This document shows positions 1-8,005 of a stretch of DNA of 33,245 nt, in pieces. Position 1 is the stretch's first letter, and each line of letters begins with the position of its first letter. The stretch covers positions 1 through 33,245 of the forward strand of contig JAJFJL010000071.1 of the NCBI GenBank assembly GCA_021774055.1, in the 5' to 3' direction. Under the pieces are notes generated by a model. The model searched no databases. It had not been told where the DNA came from and saw only the letters and a list, made by a program, of their open reading frames with translations. The DNA is from Nitrosomonas sp. (GTDB lineage: Bacteria; Pseudomonadota; Gammaproteobacteria; Burkholderiales; Nitrosomonadaceae). The position numbers and the translations under genes are program-made.

Positions 1-1
1 T

Positions 2-310
2 CTTAATTTAGCGTTAGAAAGAATGGGTAAAAATCAACACGAATTGTTGAGAGTTTTAGACAAGCCTAACCTACCTTTACACAATAACCTAAGCGAGCAA
101 GATATAAGAGAGTACGTCAAAAAACGAAAAATTAGTGGTAGCACTCGAAGCGAGGAAGGAAGAAGAGCTCGAGATACTTTTATTAGTTTAAAAAAGACTT
201 GTCGAAAACAGAAAATTTCTTTCTGGAAATATCTTAAAGATAGGCGCTTACGTGAAGAAGAAATTCCACGACTTTCAGTGTTGATTCGCAACTCTGCTAC
301 CTGTGACTAA
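2..310 (+). CDS. IS66-type transposase, C-terminal part (cut by the window edge)
   Basis: An open frame enters from the left edge and ends at TAA 308-310. The visible ~102 residues match the end of the DDE domain of IS66-family transposases: a PLHNNLSEQDIRE block (the Glu of SE is the usual third catalytic acid), then KISGSTRSEEGRRARDTF, LKKTCRK and a closing IPRLSVLIR. The internal ATG at 23 is not a real start, because the frame is open and family-like upstream of it (LNLALERMG). The family normally ends soon after the LIR motif, so the C-terminus looks essentially intact. Its last ~36 bases overlap the 3' end of the convergent HNH gene, so one end of the element probably lies near 300-335. 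Whether the rest of the element is intact cannot be seen. Confidence 0.75.
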   Translation, partial: LNLALERMGKNQHELLRVLDKPNLPLHNNLSEQDIREYVKKRKISGSTRSEEGRRARDTFISLKKTCRKQKISFWKYLKDRRLREEEIPRLSVLIRNSATCD

Positions 311-811
311 TGATAAGTTACCATAATCATACGAATCTTTAGAAATTGATTTTTTTCTTTTAAGCTCTAAAATATTTCCGATTTCTGTTTGTCTGAAGGC
401 TAATTCAAAAAAATCGAGTGGTTTTTTTTCGGCAGGATTAAATAATAAAGGCTGTTCATCATGTGTTTCTTCAATCGTTGTCGCCGTCACGGCTCTTTTA
501 GATTCATCAACTAAAGGAAACTTAGATTCTTTATATCGCGTATTACAAAGACTGCACATTAAAATATAGTTTTTGGGCTCACATTTCAGGTATGGGTACA
601 TGTCTTCAGCTTGAGGTCTAAAATGGTCAATCGTTGCAGAAGAACCAATACACCCGTTCATATCTAACTCCACCTCACAAATGGGACACTTGTTATTTGC
701 AACTTCTTTATGCAATTCTTTAAAAACACTCCAATTACAATTCGAGTCTTTAAATTGCCCAACAGTATCAGCATAATCCGTATGAGAAAAAACTCCCTGC
801 ATATCAATCAT
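275..811 (-). CDS. HNH endonuclease, PtuB-like (Septu/retron-effector type)
   Basis: Predicted HNH nuclease of about 178 residues, related to the ATPase-linked HNH family (TIGR02646/PtuB). Visible motifs are CPIC at ~42-45, IDHFRPQ with the catalytic-type His ~63, and MCSLCN at ~85-90; together the two Cys pairs form the zinc-binding HNH core. The best start is ATG 811, giving an 8-bp ATGATTGA overlap with the stop of the upstream ATPase gene. TTG 814 and ATG 802 are alternatives. The overlap indicates one transcript and a joint function: in known Septu the ATPase regulates or positions the HNH nuclease to degrade nucleic acid during phage infection. The last ~12 codons read through the end of the convergent transposase gene, so the natural C-terminus was probably replaced by a transposon-derived tail. 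The HNH core itself is complete. A role in anti-phage defence is inferred from family and context. Confidence 0.8.
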   Translation of the reverse strand: MIDMQGVFSHTDYADTVGQFKDSNCNWSVFKELHKEVANNKCPICEVELDMNGCIGSSATIDHFRPQAEDMYPYLKCEPKNYILMCSLCNTRYKESKFPLVDESKRAVTATTIEETHDEQPLLFNPAEKKPLDFFELAFRQTEIGNILELKRKKSISKDSYDYGNLSLVTGSRVANQH

Positions 812-3740
812 CAAATAAACCCTTAAACTCGCCTAATAACGCATCCATTTCCTGATCTGATATGTCTGTCAATTTATCAAAGTCGATATGATGATTTTCT
901 TTGATAAATTTTAAAAATTGTAAATAATGCCTATCGTAAATAAAGTTAGTCGCTAGCGTACTGCCTAATTCCTTCTCTAGCCCATCTAGCCTAGTTTTTT
1001 CTTCAATAAGTAATGACTCTTGAGTTTTTAAATTGAACAGATCGTTAAGTTTGCTTTTCATTTCTGCGCCGACTAAAGAGCTTAAATGAAAATAATTTAA
1101 AAGAATGGCTGATACATCCAAATATTTTGTTCCCGTTCCTTCTACTTTTACAACATCATTATCAATGTCTATTGTTCCAATTTCACAAGGCTCTCTGTTA
1201 AGTGCAATTAAAGGGTTATGAGTCGCTATGATGATTTGAATAGCTGAGTTTAATTTTCTAATGTTGTCGATAAAGGTAGATTGCCATTCCACATGTAATG
1301 AGGTCTCTGGTTCATCCATCAGTAAAATAAAAGGGTTATCTTTCTGTAAAATAACGGTTAAAAAAATTATTAAAAGCTGCTTTTCACCTGATGATAAATT
1401 AATGACTTTAATCGCTTCTGATTTATTTTCAATTTCAATCAATAAGGGGGCATTCTCATTATCTATGACCAACGTCTTATTGGTACCAGAAAAATAATCA
1501 TCAATTAGCTTTTTAAACTCAAGTAGGGGGTTGTAAATTTTATCAGTGGCTTTTTTTATTTCAATGGATAACTGCTGTAGCCTATTTAAATCTTCGGGTT
1601 TAGCTATAGAAATATTTTTGAAAAGTTCATCCCTTTCTATTTTTTGCACACCTACTTTTTTATTCACTATAAGAGTCAGGCTTCTTTGGTACTCACCGAA
1701 ATCAGCCACTAACCGCATCAACTGACTATCTAAATCAATAATATCGTCATTCTTCTTGTCATACTTAATATCAAACGTATTGACCAGCACGACATGTATG
1801 TTAGCTAAAGATTTACTCTGGGTTATCTTTGATTCTTTAACCTCACCATTGTCGTATGTTTTTGATATGGTTAATTCTATATAGGGGGATTTATACGATT
1901 CAAGTGTTTCAACATCATTACTGATATAAGCATAAACTAATTTTAATAGTGTTGATTTACCACTGCCGTTTTTGCCAATCAAAATATTGGTATCTTGATC
2001 TAACGACCATTCAATGTTTTTATTGCCAAAAATCTTTTTAATTGAAATATGGATGATAGCCACCGTCTTTGCTGTTTTTATTTCCTTAGCACCCGACTTT
2101 AAGAGTAATTCTTTAATATCAGTTCTAAATTTAGAAAAAGCATCAATTTCATTTCTTTTAGGTAAAAAGTTGCCGAGTATTTGCCCAAATATAAACTCTT
2201 TTCTCGCTGTATGTGAGCCTATGCCTTGCTTTTCGGAGGCTTGTAACCATAAATGGTCTTTATCTTTTATAAAATTGAAATAGATATATCCAATTAAATT
2301 ATTTGAAAAACGCTGTTTAATTTTATTTTGGCTGTCACATACTTCAGAAGCTAAATCATCTTGTCGTTTTAAGAAAAGATTAATATCACGCATAATAAAT
2401 ATCAAAATCCAACTTAAGGGCTTTAAATGTTTATATTCAATTTCATCATTAGCGAGACGTTTTGATAGGGCTTTAACGACAGCCCAGTGCTGCTCATTGA
2501 TTGTATCTTGAATAGCATCAACCAATGCATCACGCTGAAAATTGGAAAATAACAAATTAAAGTCATATTCTAATTCCCTTAGATTATCTTCTTGAGCATT
2601 ACGAATGCCTAACAGTAACTTAGAAATTTCTTTTTTTGTATCCTCATGAATGCTCTGTTTATCTAGCCCTTTTAATTTAATGCTATCTTTATTTCCTACG
2701 TTAAAATCTATCTCTTCTTTTTTTAATGCATTTTTTAAATTATTGATACTTCGTCTAAAATATGCGCTCTGATCTGACTGTCCCAGCTTATCGACTTTTG
2801 AAAAAACCAATCTAAATTTATTTTGATAGCCATTTAAAAAGATACCTTCAATCGCACCGTGCCCACCTTCTGCAAATGGATTGCCCGCATCATCAAGCAA
2901 AATAATACTGTTACAAAAAGTAAAAAAATCATAATGCCGAGCAGAAAGGGTATCTCTTTTTTCTCCTAAAGAATGCCCAATACCCTCACCATCAATTAGT
3001 ACAAACTCAAGATTAGGGTCTAACCAATCAGCTAAGAGATTTCCTTCAATTCGGACATAGTCGGCTAATAGTGAAATAGAGCCAAAATCATGACTGAGTA
3101 ATTTCTTATTTTCAAGAATAAAATCATCTTTATTACTTATGTCTTTAATAAAAACAGGCGTATTGCTAAATAATTTATGACCATTACCACAGGCTTTTTT
3201 AAAATTACTTTCTATTTCATTTAAAACATCATCGATGATTTTATTTATTGCTTGTTTTATTATTGGATCAGAAAAAAACGTCTCATCATTAATATCTTTG
3301 TTTGCTATTGAAGGTAATATCGTATTTCTAATCTCTGTTGCTATATTAGTGAACGAAGCAGGGGAAACCATTTGATTTAATTTAAAACGCTCATCGGGTG
3401 ACTGTTCTAATTCATATACAATATCTTCAATGCTGCTGCCATCTTCTTTCGCTTTTAAAATAGTAAATTGAATCAGCTCCTCAATAGCATAACGAACGTC
3501 TTGCTTTTTCTTGAGGATGATAGTTGTTTTAAAGGGGATATTTTTCTTAATCACATATTCGGTAGGTGCAATCGTTGTTCGTCTATGTGTCGTTACTGGG
3601 AATCCGTGTTTTTTAGAACCTATAATATGCTGTACTAAAGATGTTTTGCCCGCACCCGTGCAACCAATAAGATAAATTCTTTTAATGTTAGCAGTTTCTT
3701 CTTTGCCTAGAATCTCTTGTATTTGTTCAAAACTTCTCAT
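804..3740 (-). CDS. Two-domain NTPase: GTPase-like N-terminus fused to SMC/ABC-type ATPase, PtuA-like
   Basis: This 978-residue protein carries two P-loop domains. The N-terminal one (~20-400) has Walker A GCTGAGKTS at 26-34, a DGEG at 250-253 placed like a G3 motif, and SKVD at 314-317 resembling the G4 (N/T)KxD motif, so it looks GTPase-like. A helical linker follows (~400-560). The C-terminal domain (~560-860) is ABC/SMC-like: Walker A GKNGSGKST at 589-597, signature LSSGEKQ at 782-788, Walker B FILLMDEPETS with D809/E810, and switch ATHNP with H841. That half matches AAA_21-type ATPases such as PtuA of Septu. The ATG at 3740 follows a weak AAGG and a TTGACA box 60 bp upstream. It overlaps the HNH gene by 8 bp. 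Canonical PtuA, as I know it, lacks the N-terminal GTPase-like domain. It could also belong to another ATPase-HNH defence family; the two NTPase domains are clear, the biological role is inferred. Confidence 0.8.
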   Translation of the reverse strand: MRSFEQIQEILGKEETANIKRIYLIGCTGAGKTSLVQHIIGSKKHGFPVTTHRRTTIAPTEYVIKKNIPFKTTIILKKKQDVRYAIEELIQFTILKAKEDGSSIEDIVYELEQSPDERFKLNQMVSPASFTNIATEIRNTILPSIANKDINDETFFSDPIIKQAINKIIDDVLNEIESNFKKACGNGHKLFSNTPVFIKDISNKDDFILENKKLLSHDFGSISLLADYVRIEGNLLADWLDPNLEFVLIDGEGIGHSLGEKRDTLSARHYDFFTFCNSIILLDDAGNPFAEGGHGAIEGIFLNGYQNKFRLVFSKVDKLGQSDQSAYFRRSINNLKNALKKEEIDFNVGNKDSIKLKGLDKQSIHEDTKKEISKLLLGIRNAQEDNLRELEYDFNLLFSNFQRDALVDAIQDTINEQHWAVVKALSKRLANDEIEYKHLKPLSWILIFIMRDINLFLKRQDDLASEVCDSQNKIKQRFSNNLIGYIYFNFIKDKDHLWLQASEKQGIGSHTARKEFIFGQILGNFLPKRNEIDAFSKFRTDIKELLLKSGAKEIKTAKTVAIIHISIKKIFGNKNIEWSLDQDTNILIGKNGSGKSTLLKLVYAYISNDVETLESYKSPYIELTISKTYDNGEVKESKITQSKSLANIHVVLVNTFDIKYDKKNDDIIDLDSQLMRLVADFGEYQRSLTLIVNKKVGVQKIERDELFKNISIAKPEDLNRLQQLSIEIKKATDKIYNPLLEFKKLIDDYFSGTNKTLVIDNENAPLLIEIENKSEAIKVINLSSGEKQLLIIFLTVILQKDNPFILLMDEPETSLHVEWQSTFIDNIRKLNSAIQIIIATHNPLIALNREPCEIGTIDIDNDVVKVEGTGTKYLDVSAILLNYFHLSSLVGAEMKSKLNDLFNLKTQESLLIEEKTRLDGLEKELGSTLATNFIYDRHYLQFLKFIKENHHIDFDKLTDISDQEMDALLGEFKGLFDD

Positions 3741-3777
3741 CGGAACAGCCTTGGTAATATAGTGTTATTAAATTTAT

Positions 3778-3805
3778 TGCTTATGATACAAAAAGGAATT
3801 GTCAA
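3778..3805 (-). promoter_or_regulatory. Possible sigma70 promoter of the ATPase-HNH pair
   Basis: On the minus strand a perfect TTGACA (3805-3800) lies about 60 bp upstream of the ATPase ATG, in an AT-rich tract. No good TATAAT is present at 16-18 bp spacing; the sequence there is TAAGCAATAAAT. The -35 match is clear, the -10 is not, so this is only a candidate. Confidence 0.3.
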
Positions 3806-3856
3806 GTCTGTTTATTAACTATCTATTTTATTCTGCGGTAACATAATTTTTTGTTT

Positions 3857-3893
3857 AACCTGAGGTTCAAGTTTTTAGCTATAGTTAGGTTTA
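3857..3893. repeat. Short dispersed repeat, also at 12893-12929
   Basis: The stretch reading AGGTTCAAG, then TTTTTAGC, then TATAGTTAGGTTTA recurs with a few changes at about 12897-12929, where it abuts a half copy of palindrome family A. The rest of 3741-4092 holds a small AGGGC/GCCCT palindrome near 4003-4017 and no gene that I can support. Confidence 0.45.
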
Positions 3894-4092
3894 AAAATAG
3901 TATGTATCACTAGCTGTCACAGCTAACAGCATGATTTTAAATGTATTTATATTTTGCACTGAAAAGCTAAATGTCGCCTTTAAATATTGGAAGTAGGGCT
4001 TTAGCCCTGCTAATCAGTATAGCTGGACTAAATTCCCACTTTCAAGTTAATAACTCACCATTTACTTATTTTTTTAATAATTTTTCAGTTCA

Positions 4093-4175
4093 GTAGGATG
4101 CAATAACTGTAGAGGGCATTGCGCCATTTTGATTGCATGATATTGGTGTAATGTCCTGCTGTTATTACACCCTAC
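4093..4175. repeat. Palindromic repeat (GTAGGATGCAATAA ... TTATTACACCCTAC), left copy
   Basis: An 83-bp element begins with GTAGGATGCAATAAC and ends with its near-complement GTTATTACACCCTAC, ending five bases before the stop of the TIR gene. The left half (AATAACTG, GGGCATTGCGCC) matches the left half of the element at 4939-5082. It looks like a small non-autonomous element; no target duplication could be identified by eye. Confidence 0.6.
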
Positions 4176-4179
4176 CGAG

Positions 4180-4908
4180 CTAACGTGGTTTATCTATATC
4201 CTTGTATTTGCGCTGCTTAATCTGCTCCAAAACCGGGCGCAGGGATTCTGAAACTTTTGTCCAAGCTTCATCTTGGTTATTAGCAGAAGTGATCCATTCG
4301 CCGGGAGAACCTTGTATAGCAGCCAGTGGCAAGTTTTTCCAATTAGTTTCACGTAACATAATCGGGACGATGGTTTTGTTGCCACGGCGATGAGCTTCTA
4401 GCGCCACAGCAAGTTCTTCTGTATAGCAAAAATTAGAATCGACAAAATCGCTACTAACCAGACACAGCACTATGTCAGCCTGTTCCAGTTGCTGGAAAAT
4501 CTCTTTATTCCAATCAGTACCATCTTAAATAGTTCTATCGTCCCAGATTACAAGTTTTTGCAACCGTACTAATGGCGCCAATGCACTATGCAGCGCCTTA
4601 AGGTGTTCCAAGTCCTTATGCGAGTAAGAAACAAATACTTTTACGGATTGAACACTCGTATTTTCAGTTACCTTCTCCGATTCCTCTATAATTTCTTCAG
4701 CATCTATTTCAACAGTTTCAATATCATTAATTAACGCTCTATATTGCTTGTTAATTTCTGCAATCTTAGGATTAATTTCATCATTAATCCCTCGCTTTAT
4801 TGAAAATCGTGCCTGTACTTCAGCAGAAGCATACGCTTTATTAAAATCACTCAACTTATCTTCCCAGACTTCAAGTTAGCGGATTTTTTTATCTTTGCGA
4901 TTATCCAT
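4180..4908 (-). pseudogene. TIR-domain protein gene with two in-frame TAA codons
   Basis: Reading from ATG 4908 on the minus strand, one frame continues to TAG 4180 (about 242 codons) but is interrupted by TAA at 4878-4876 and again at 4527-4525. Ignoring the stops, the product has a charged helical N-terminus (LEVWEDKLSDFNKAYA, RFSIKRGINDEI) like the coiled modules that precede TIR or caspase effectors. A TIR domain follows: VFVSYSHKD, then LVIWDDRTI, stop, DGTDWNKEI, then ADIVLCLVSSDF and FCYTEEL, whose Glu is the usual NADase residue. Protein similarity continues across both stops without a shift, so these look like point changes in a formerly intact gene. A shorter start at TTG 4854 avoids the first stop but not the second. 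TIR proteins of this kind typically cleave NAD+ or signal in immunity. It lies beside the ATPase-HNH pair but is separately transcribed. Sequencing error is an alternative. Confidence 0.75.
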
Positions 4909-4938
4909 TAAAAATATTTACTTTTAGTATCGTAGTAC

Positions 4939-5082
4939 GTAGGGTGCAATAACCGCAGGGCATTGCACCATAAATTACAATCAATAATACCAACAGCCTG
5001 TTTTATCACATGCTATGGCAATTTGGTGTTGAATGAATGTTCCTGCAAGCGGTGCAATGCGCTACGCTTATTGACACCCTAC
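4939..5082. repeat. Palindromic repeat (GTAGGGTGCAATAA ... TTATTGACACCCTAC), right copy
   Basis: The ends GTAGGGTGCAATAA and TTATTGACACCCTAC are inverted repeats. Internal GGGCATTGCACC and GGTGCAATGC also pair. It is longer than the copy at 4093-4175 but shares its left half, and the two bracket the TIR gene. The element ends 30 bp upstream of the TIR start codon, so it could carry or disturb that gene's promoter. Confidence 0.6.
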
Positions 5083-5631
5083 AATTTTATGTTGAATTTA
5101 ACGTATGTGTGGCGTTGCAAGTTTATTCTGCATAACCAGCAATTCAGAACATCAAAAAGAGTTCACTAATTTAATTCCGTTCATTTTCTCAAGACGCACC
5201 TTCTCCGTCTCCATAATTTCAAGGTATCGAAACAGCCTTATTCTCCCAAAATGTAATGTGTTATTTTCATATTATTTTTCAGGTAAAACTTCTGGGTTAA
5301 ACTCGAATGATATATATAGCGAGTGATCTCTTTACATGGTTAAGTGGCGAACCTAAATTAGACTTTCTTGTTACTAGTTTTCTACAATTTTTTCTTGTCC
5401 AATACATCCCACATCATAGCCGCGATCAACTTCTCCCATAGGCTTTTCACTGTAGGGTGATTTTTAGTTTTAAGATAATTGGTAGCCCATTATTGCAGGA
5501 TCTAGTTTGAATTAGCTCATCCCAGTAATCTCCCTCAAGCAATTCAGTATTGCAGCAGATTATGATTGCCAGCATAATATGCGCGCTTCTTACAATCCTT
5601 ATATTTATAAATCGCTGGAATCCGTATAAAA
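5083..5631. other. Intergenic stretch without a recognisable gene
   Basis: About 550 bases with only short unconvincing frames on both strands. TTGCAGGATCTAG near 5494-5506 matches the terminal motif of palindrome family A. The moxR promoter should lie at its right end, but no strong box pair is evident. A short minus-strand frame near 5383-5450 looks mildly protein-like and may be a gene remnant; I cannot assign it. Confidence 0.4.
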
Positions 5632-6615
5632 ATGACGCAACATAAAACTACCCAAACGGCGCTATTACGGCTACATGACTATATTGAACAACAAATTATT
5701 GGGCAACAAGCATTAGTTCACCGATTAATTGTTGCTTTGTTGTGTGATGGTCATTTGCTGCTTGAGGGTGCGCCTGGGCTGGCTAAAACTCGTGCGATTA
5801 AAACCCTGGCAAGTGGTCTAGAAGCAGATTTTCATCGTATTCAATTTACCCCAGATTTATTGCCAGCAGATTTAACTGGGAGTGATGTTTATAATCCTAA
5901 GACTGGTTATTTTCATTTTAATCAAGGGCCAATTTTTCATAATTTAATGTTGGCAGATGAGATTAACCGTGCTCCGGCTAAGGTGCAATCTGCCTTGTTG
6001 GAAGCAATGGAGGAGCGTCAAGTTACAGTTGGTTCTGCTAGTTATCCGTTACCGAGATTGTTTTTAGTCTTGGCTACGCAAAATCCAATTGAGCAAGAAG
6101 GGACTTATCCATTACCTGAAGCGCAGTTGGATCGTTTCTTGCTACATGTGCGAGTGGAATATCCAGATAAAAAAGCTAGTCAACAAATTCTTGCCTTGGC
6201 ACGTCGTGAAGCATTAACTGCTTTAAATAATAAGACCAAAAAAACTATGGTGAAAATTACCCAAAAGCAGGTTTTTGCCGCACGACTAGAGGTTATGCGA
6301 CTACATTTAGCTGACAGTGTGGAAGAATATATCGTAGAGTTGGTGGAAACAACCCGTAATCCAGAACCTTATGGTAAAGAATTAGCTAGTTGGGTGCGTT
6401 GGGGTGCTAGTCCGCGTGGTGCGATTGCAATTGAACGTGCCGCCCGTGCAAATGCATGGTTAGCCGGACGTGATTTTGTTACCCCAGAAGATGTGCAAAA
6501 AGTTACCCCAGATGCATTACGCCATCGGGTGCTATTAAATTATGAAGCGTCGGCAGAAGGTATCACACCACAACAATGTATTGAAACTATTCTGTCACGT
6601 GTAGCAACACCATGA
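5632..6615 (+). CDS. moxR: MoxR-family AAA+ ATPase
   Basis: The 327-residue protein is a MoxR AAA+ chaperone-like ATPase (AAA_3 domain plus a C-terminal helical lid). Walker A is GAPGLAKT at 46-53, Walker B LMLADEINRAP with D109/E110, sensor region ATQNP with N151, and the family loop EGTYPLPEAQLDRF. MoxR proteins act in the cytoplasm on vWA-domain partners, remodelling or activating them. It is the first gene of a six-gene run; its TGA overlaps the ATG of the DUF58 gene (ATGA). Length and motifs are standard for the family. The start ATG 5632 has only a weak purine stretch upstream, but no better start is present. Confidence 0.93.
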   Translation: MTQHKTTQTALLRLHDYIEQQIIGQQALVHRLIVALLCDGHLLLEGAPGLAKTRAIKTLASGLEADFHRIQFTPDLLPADLTGSDVYNPKTGYFHFNQGPIFHNLMLADEINRAPAKVQSALLEAMEERQVTVGSASYPLPRLFLVLATQNPIEQEGTYPLPEAQLDRFLLHVRVEYPDKKASQQILALARREALTALNNKTKKTMVKITQKQVFAARLEVMRLHLADSVEEYIVELVETTRNPEPYGKELASWVRWGASPRGAIAIERAARANAWLAGRDFVTPEDVQKVTPDALRHRVLLNYEASAEGITPQQCIETILSRVATP

Positions 6616-7526
6616 GTGACGGCACCAGCCTGCAATTAGATGAATTAATACGCTTGCGTGCTACGGCCCGTGGCTTAGAGCTAGGCGCACGTAGACAATC
6701 GTTATCAGCCCAGGCTGGTGGCTATTTATCGGCTTATCGTGGGCGTGGCATGGAGTTTGATGAAGTTCGTGTCTATCAAGCTGGAGATGATGCTAGGACT
6801 ATTGATTGGCGCGTGACAGCCAGGCGCGGACGACCCCACACTAAGCTTTTTCGGGAAGAACGTGAACGACCAGTTATGTTTCTGGTTGATTTACATCCTG
6901 GCATGTTTTTTGGCAGCCGAGTGCAGTTTAAATCTGTCTTGGCGGGTCATTTGACCGCATTGATGGGTTGGGCAGCGGTACGTGCTGGAGATCGTGTCGG
7001 TGGTATTGTCAATGCAGCAAACAAACATCAGGAAATTTCTCCCGCTGCTCGGGAACGAGGTCTGTTGTCGTTACTGCAAGCAATGGTGCGTTTGCAGCCG
7101 CAAATGCCGGGCATGATTAGTCATGGGCGTATGGATCATGCTTTAGCGCGGATGGCACAGTTGGTGCGTCCTGGCAGTTTGGTGATGATTTTTAGCGATT
7201 TTAGAGAATTAGGCGATCAGGCAGCTAAGTACTTAAGTATGATGGCGCAACATAATGATGTGATTGCGGCGTTTCTTTATGATCCATTGGAAGCTAATGC
7301 ACCTCCCGCTGGTTATTATCAATTAGGCATGGAGCAACAACAGGTAACATTGGACACTCGGCAAGTTTCAGTAGTTGAACAATGGCAAGCCGCATTTGAT
7401 ATCCACCGCTCATCAATACGTAGCCTTTGCATGCGTCACAGAATTCATTTTATGGAAGTAGCAACTAATGATCATCTAGTTAATGGATTACGTTCTGGTT
7501 TATCGCGCCATAGGGGACAGCATTGA
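6612..7526 (+). CDS. DUF58 domain protein of the MoxR/Bat operon
   Basis: A 304-residue DUF58 protein. The family hallmark is near residues 40-75: YRGRGMEFDEVR, then YQAGDDARTIDWRVTAR. The remaining part resembles a vWA-like fold (FLVDLHPGMFFGSR and a later VMIFSDFRE), but a full MIDAS is not obvious. Members are found almost always beside moxR and bat genes and are assumed to be part of the same complex. No membrane segment is seen, unlike some longer DUF58 proteins. It starts within the moxR stop (ATGA) and ends in TGATG with the next gene, so translation is coupled. Confidence 0.9.
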   Translation: MSDGTSLQLDELIRLRATARGLELGARRQSLSAQAGGYLSAYRGRGMEFDEVRVYQAGDDARTIDWRVTARRGRPHTKLFREERERPVMFLVDLHPGMFFGSRVQFKSVLAGHLTALMGWAAVRAGDRVGGIVNAANKHQEISPAARERGLLSLLQAMVRLQPQMPGMISHGRMDHALARMAQLVRPGSLVMIFSDFRELGDQAAKYLSMMAQHNDVIAAFLYDPLEANAPPAGYYQLGMEQQQVTLDTRQVSVVEQWQAAFDIHRSSIRSLCMRHRIHFMEVATNDHLVNGLRSGLSRHRGQH

Positions 7527-8005
7527 TGCAAGATCCATTGGCAGCTTTACGCCCCTTGCATACGCCGCTACCAATTAGTTGGTGGCCACCAGCACCAGGT
7601 TGGTGGTTACTTGCACTGATAACAATTGTTTTATTAATATTGTTATATCGTCACTGGCAACGTTTGGCTCCACGCCGAGCTGCATTATCTGAATTAAAAA
7701 TCTTAGAACAACAAAATCATAAAAACCAACAACTAACTGCGATTTTAAATAGTTTGCTTAAACGTTATGCTCTGGCCTGCTGGCCATCTTCCAGCGTAGC
7801 CGCTTTAACTGGTGAAGCTTGGCTGAAATTTCTTGATGCAAATGGTGGTGGTGGTGAATTTGCACATGGTTGTGGTCGTTGCTTGGCAAGTGCTCCCTAC
7901 CAAAATAAATCATCTCAGACAGATGGTCTTGTCTTGTTAGTACGTCGTTGGATTAAAAAAAACAAACCTAAAAAAGCAAATCTAAAAAGAATCCATAATG
8001 TTTGA
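7526..8005 (+). CDS. DUF4381-type single-pass membrane protein
   Basis: A 159-residue protein with a proline/tryptophan-rich N-terminus (PLPISWWPPAPGWW) running into one membrane helix at about 25-44, followed by a basic cytoplasmic region. That plan fits the DUF4381 proteins that sit between the DUF58 and batA genes. ATG 7526 shares bases with the upstream stop (TGATG); a TTG one codon earlier is possible. Its function is unknown; it is assumed to be a membrane component of the Bat complex. Confidence 0.8.
   Translation: MQDPLAALRPLHTPLPISWWPPAPGWWLLALITIVLLILLYRHWQRLAPRRAALSELKILEQQNHKNQQLTAILNSLLKRYALACWPSSSVAALTGEAWLKFLDANGGGGEFAHGCGRCLASAPYQNKSSQTDGLVLLVRRWIKKNKPKKANLKRIHNV

Noticed and set aside
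4525-4878. Programmed recoding of TAA in the TIR gene
   Set aside because: Known bacterial recoding to selenocysteine or pyrrolysine uses TGA or TAG; no structure or shifted frame supports read-through of TAA.
1-5100. Retron (reverse transcriptase with msr-msd) linked to the PtuA/PtuB-like pair
   Set aside because: Some PtuAB pairs are retron effectors, but no reverse transcriptase frame or msr-msd-like structure is seen next to this one within the window.
4963-5326. Plus-strand frames of about 70 codons
   Set aside because: They overlap the palindromic repeat or AT-rich noncoding sequence and show no protein-like pattern or ribosome site.
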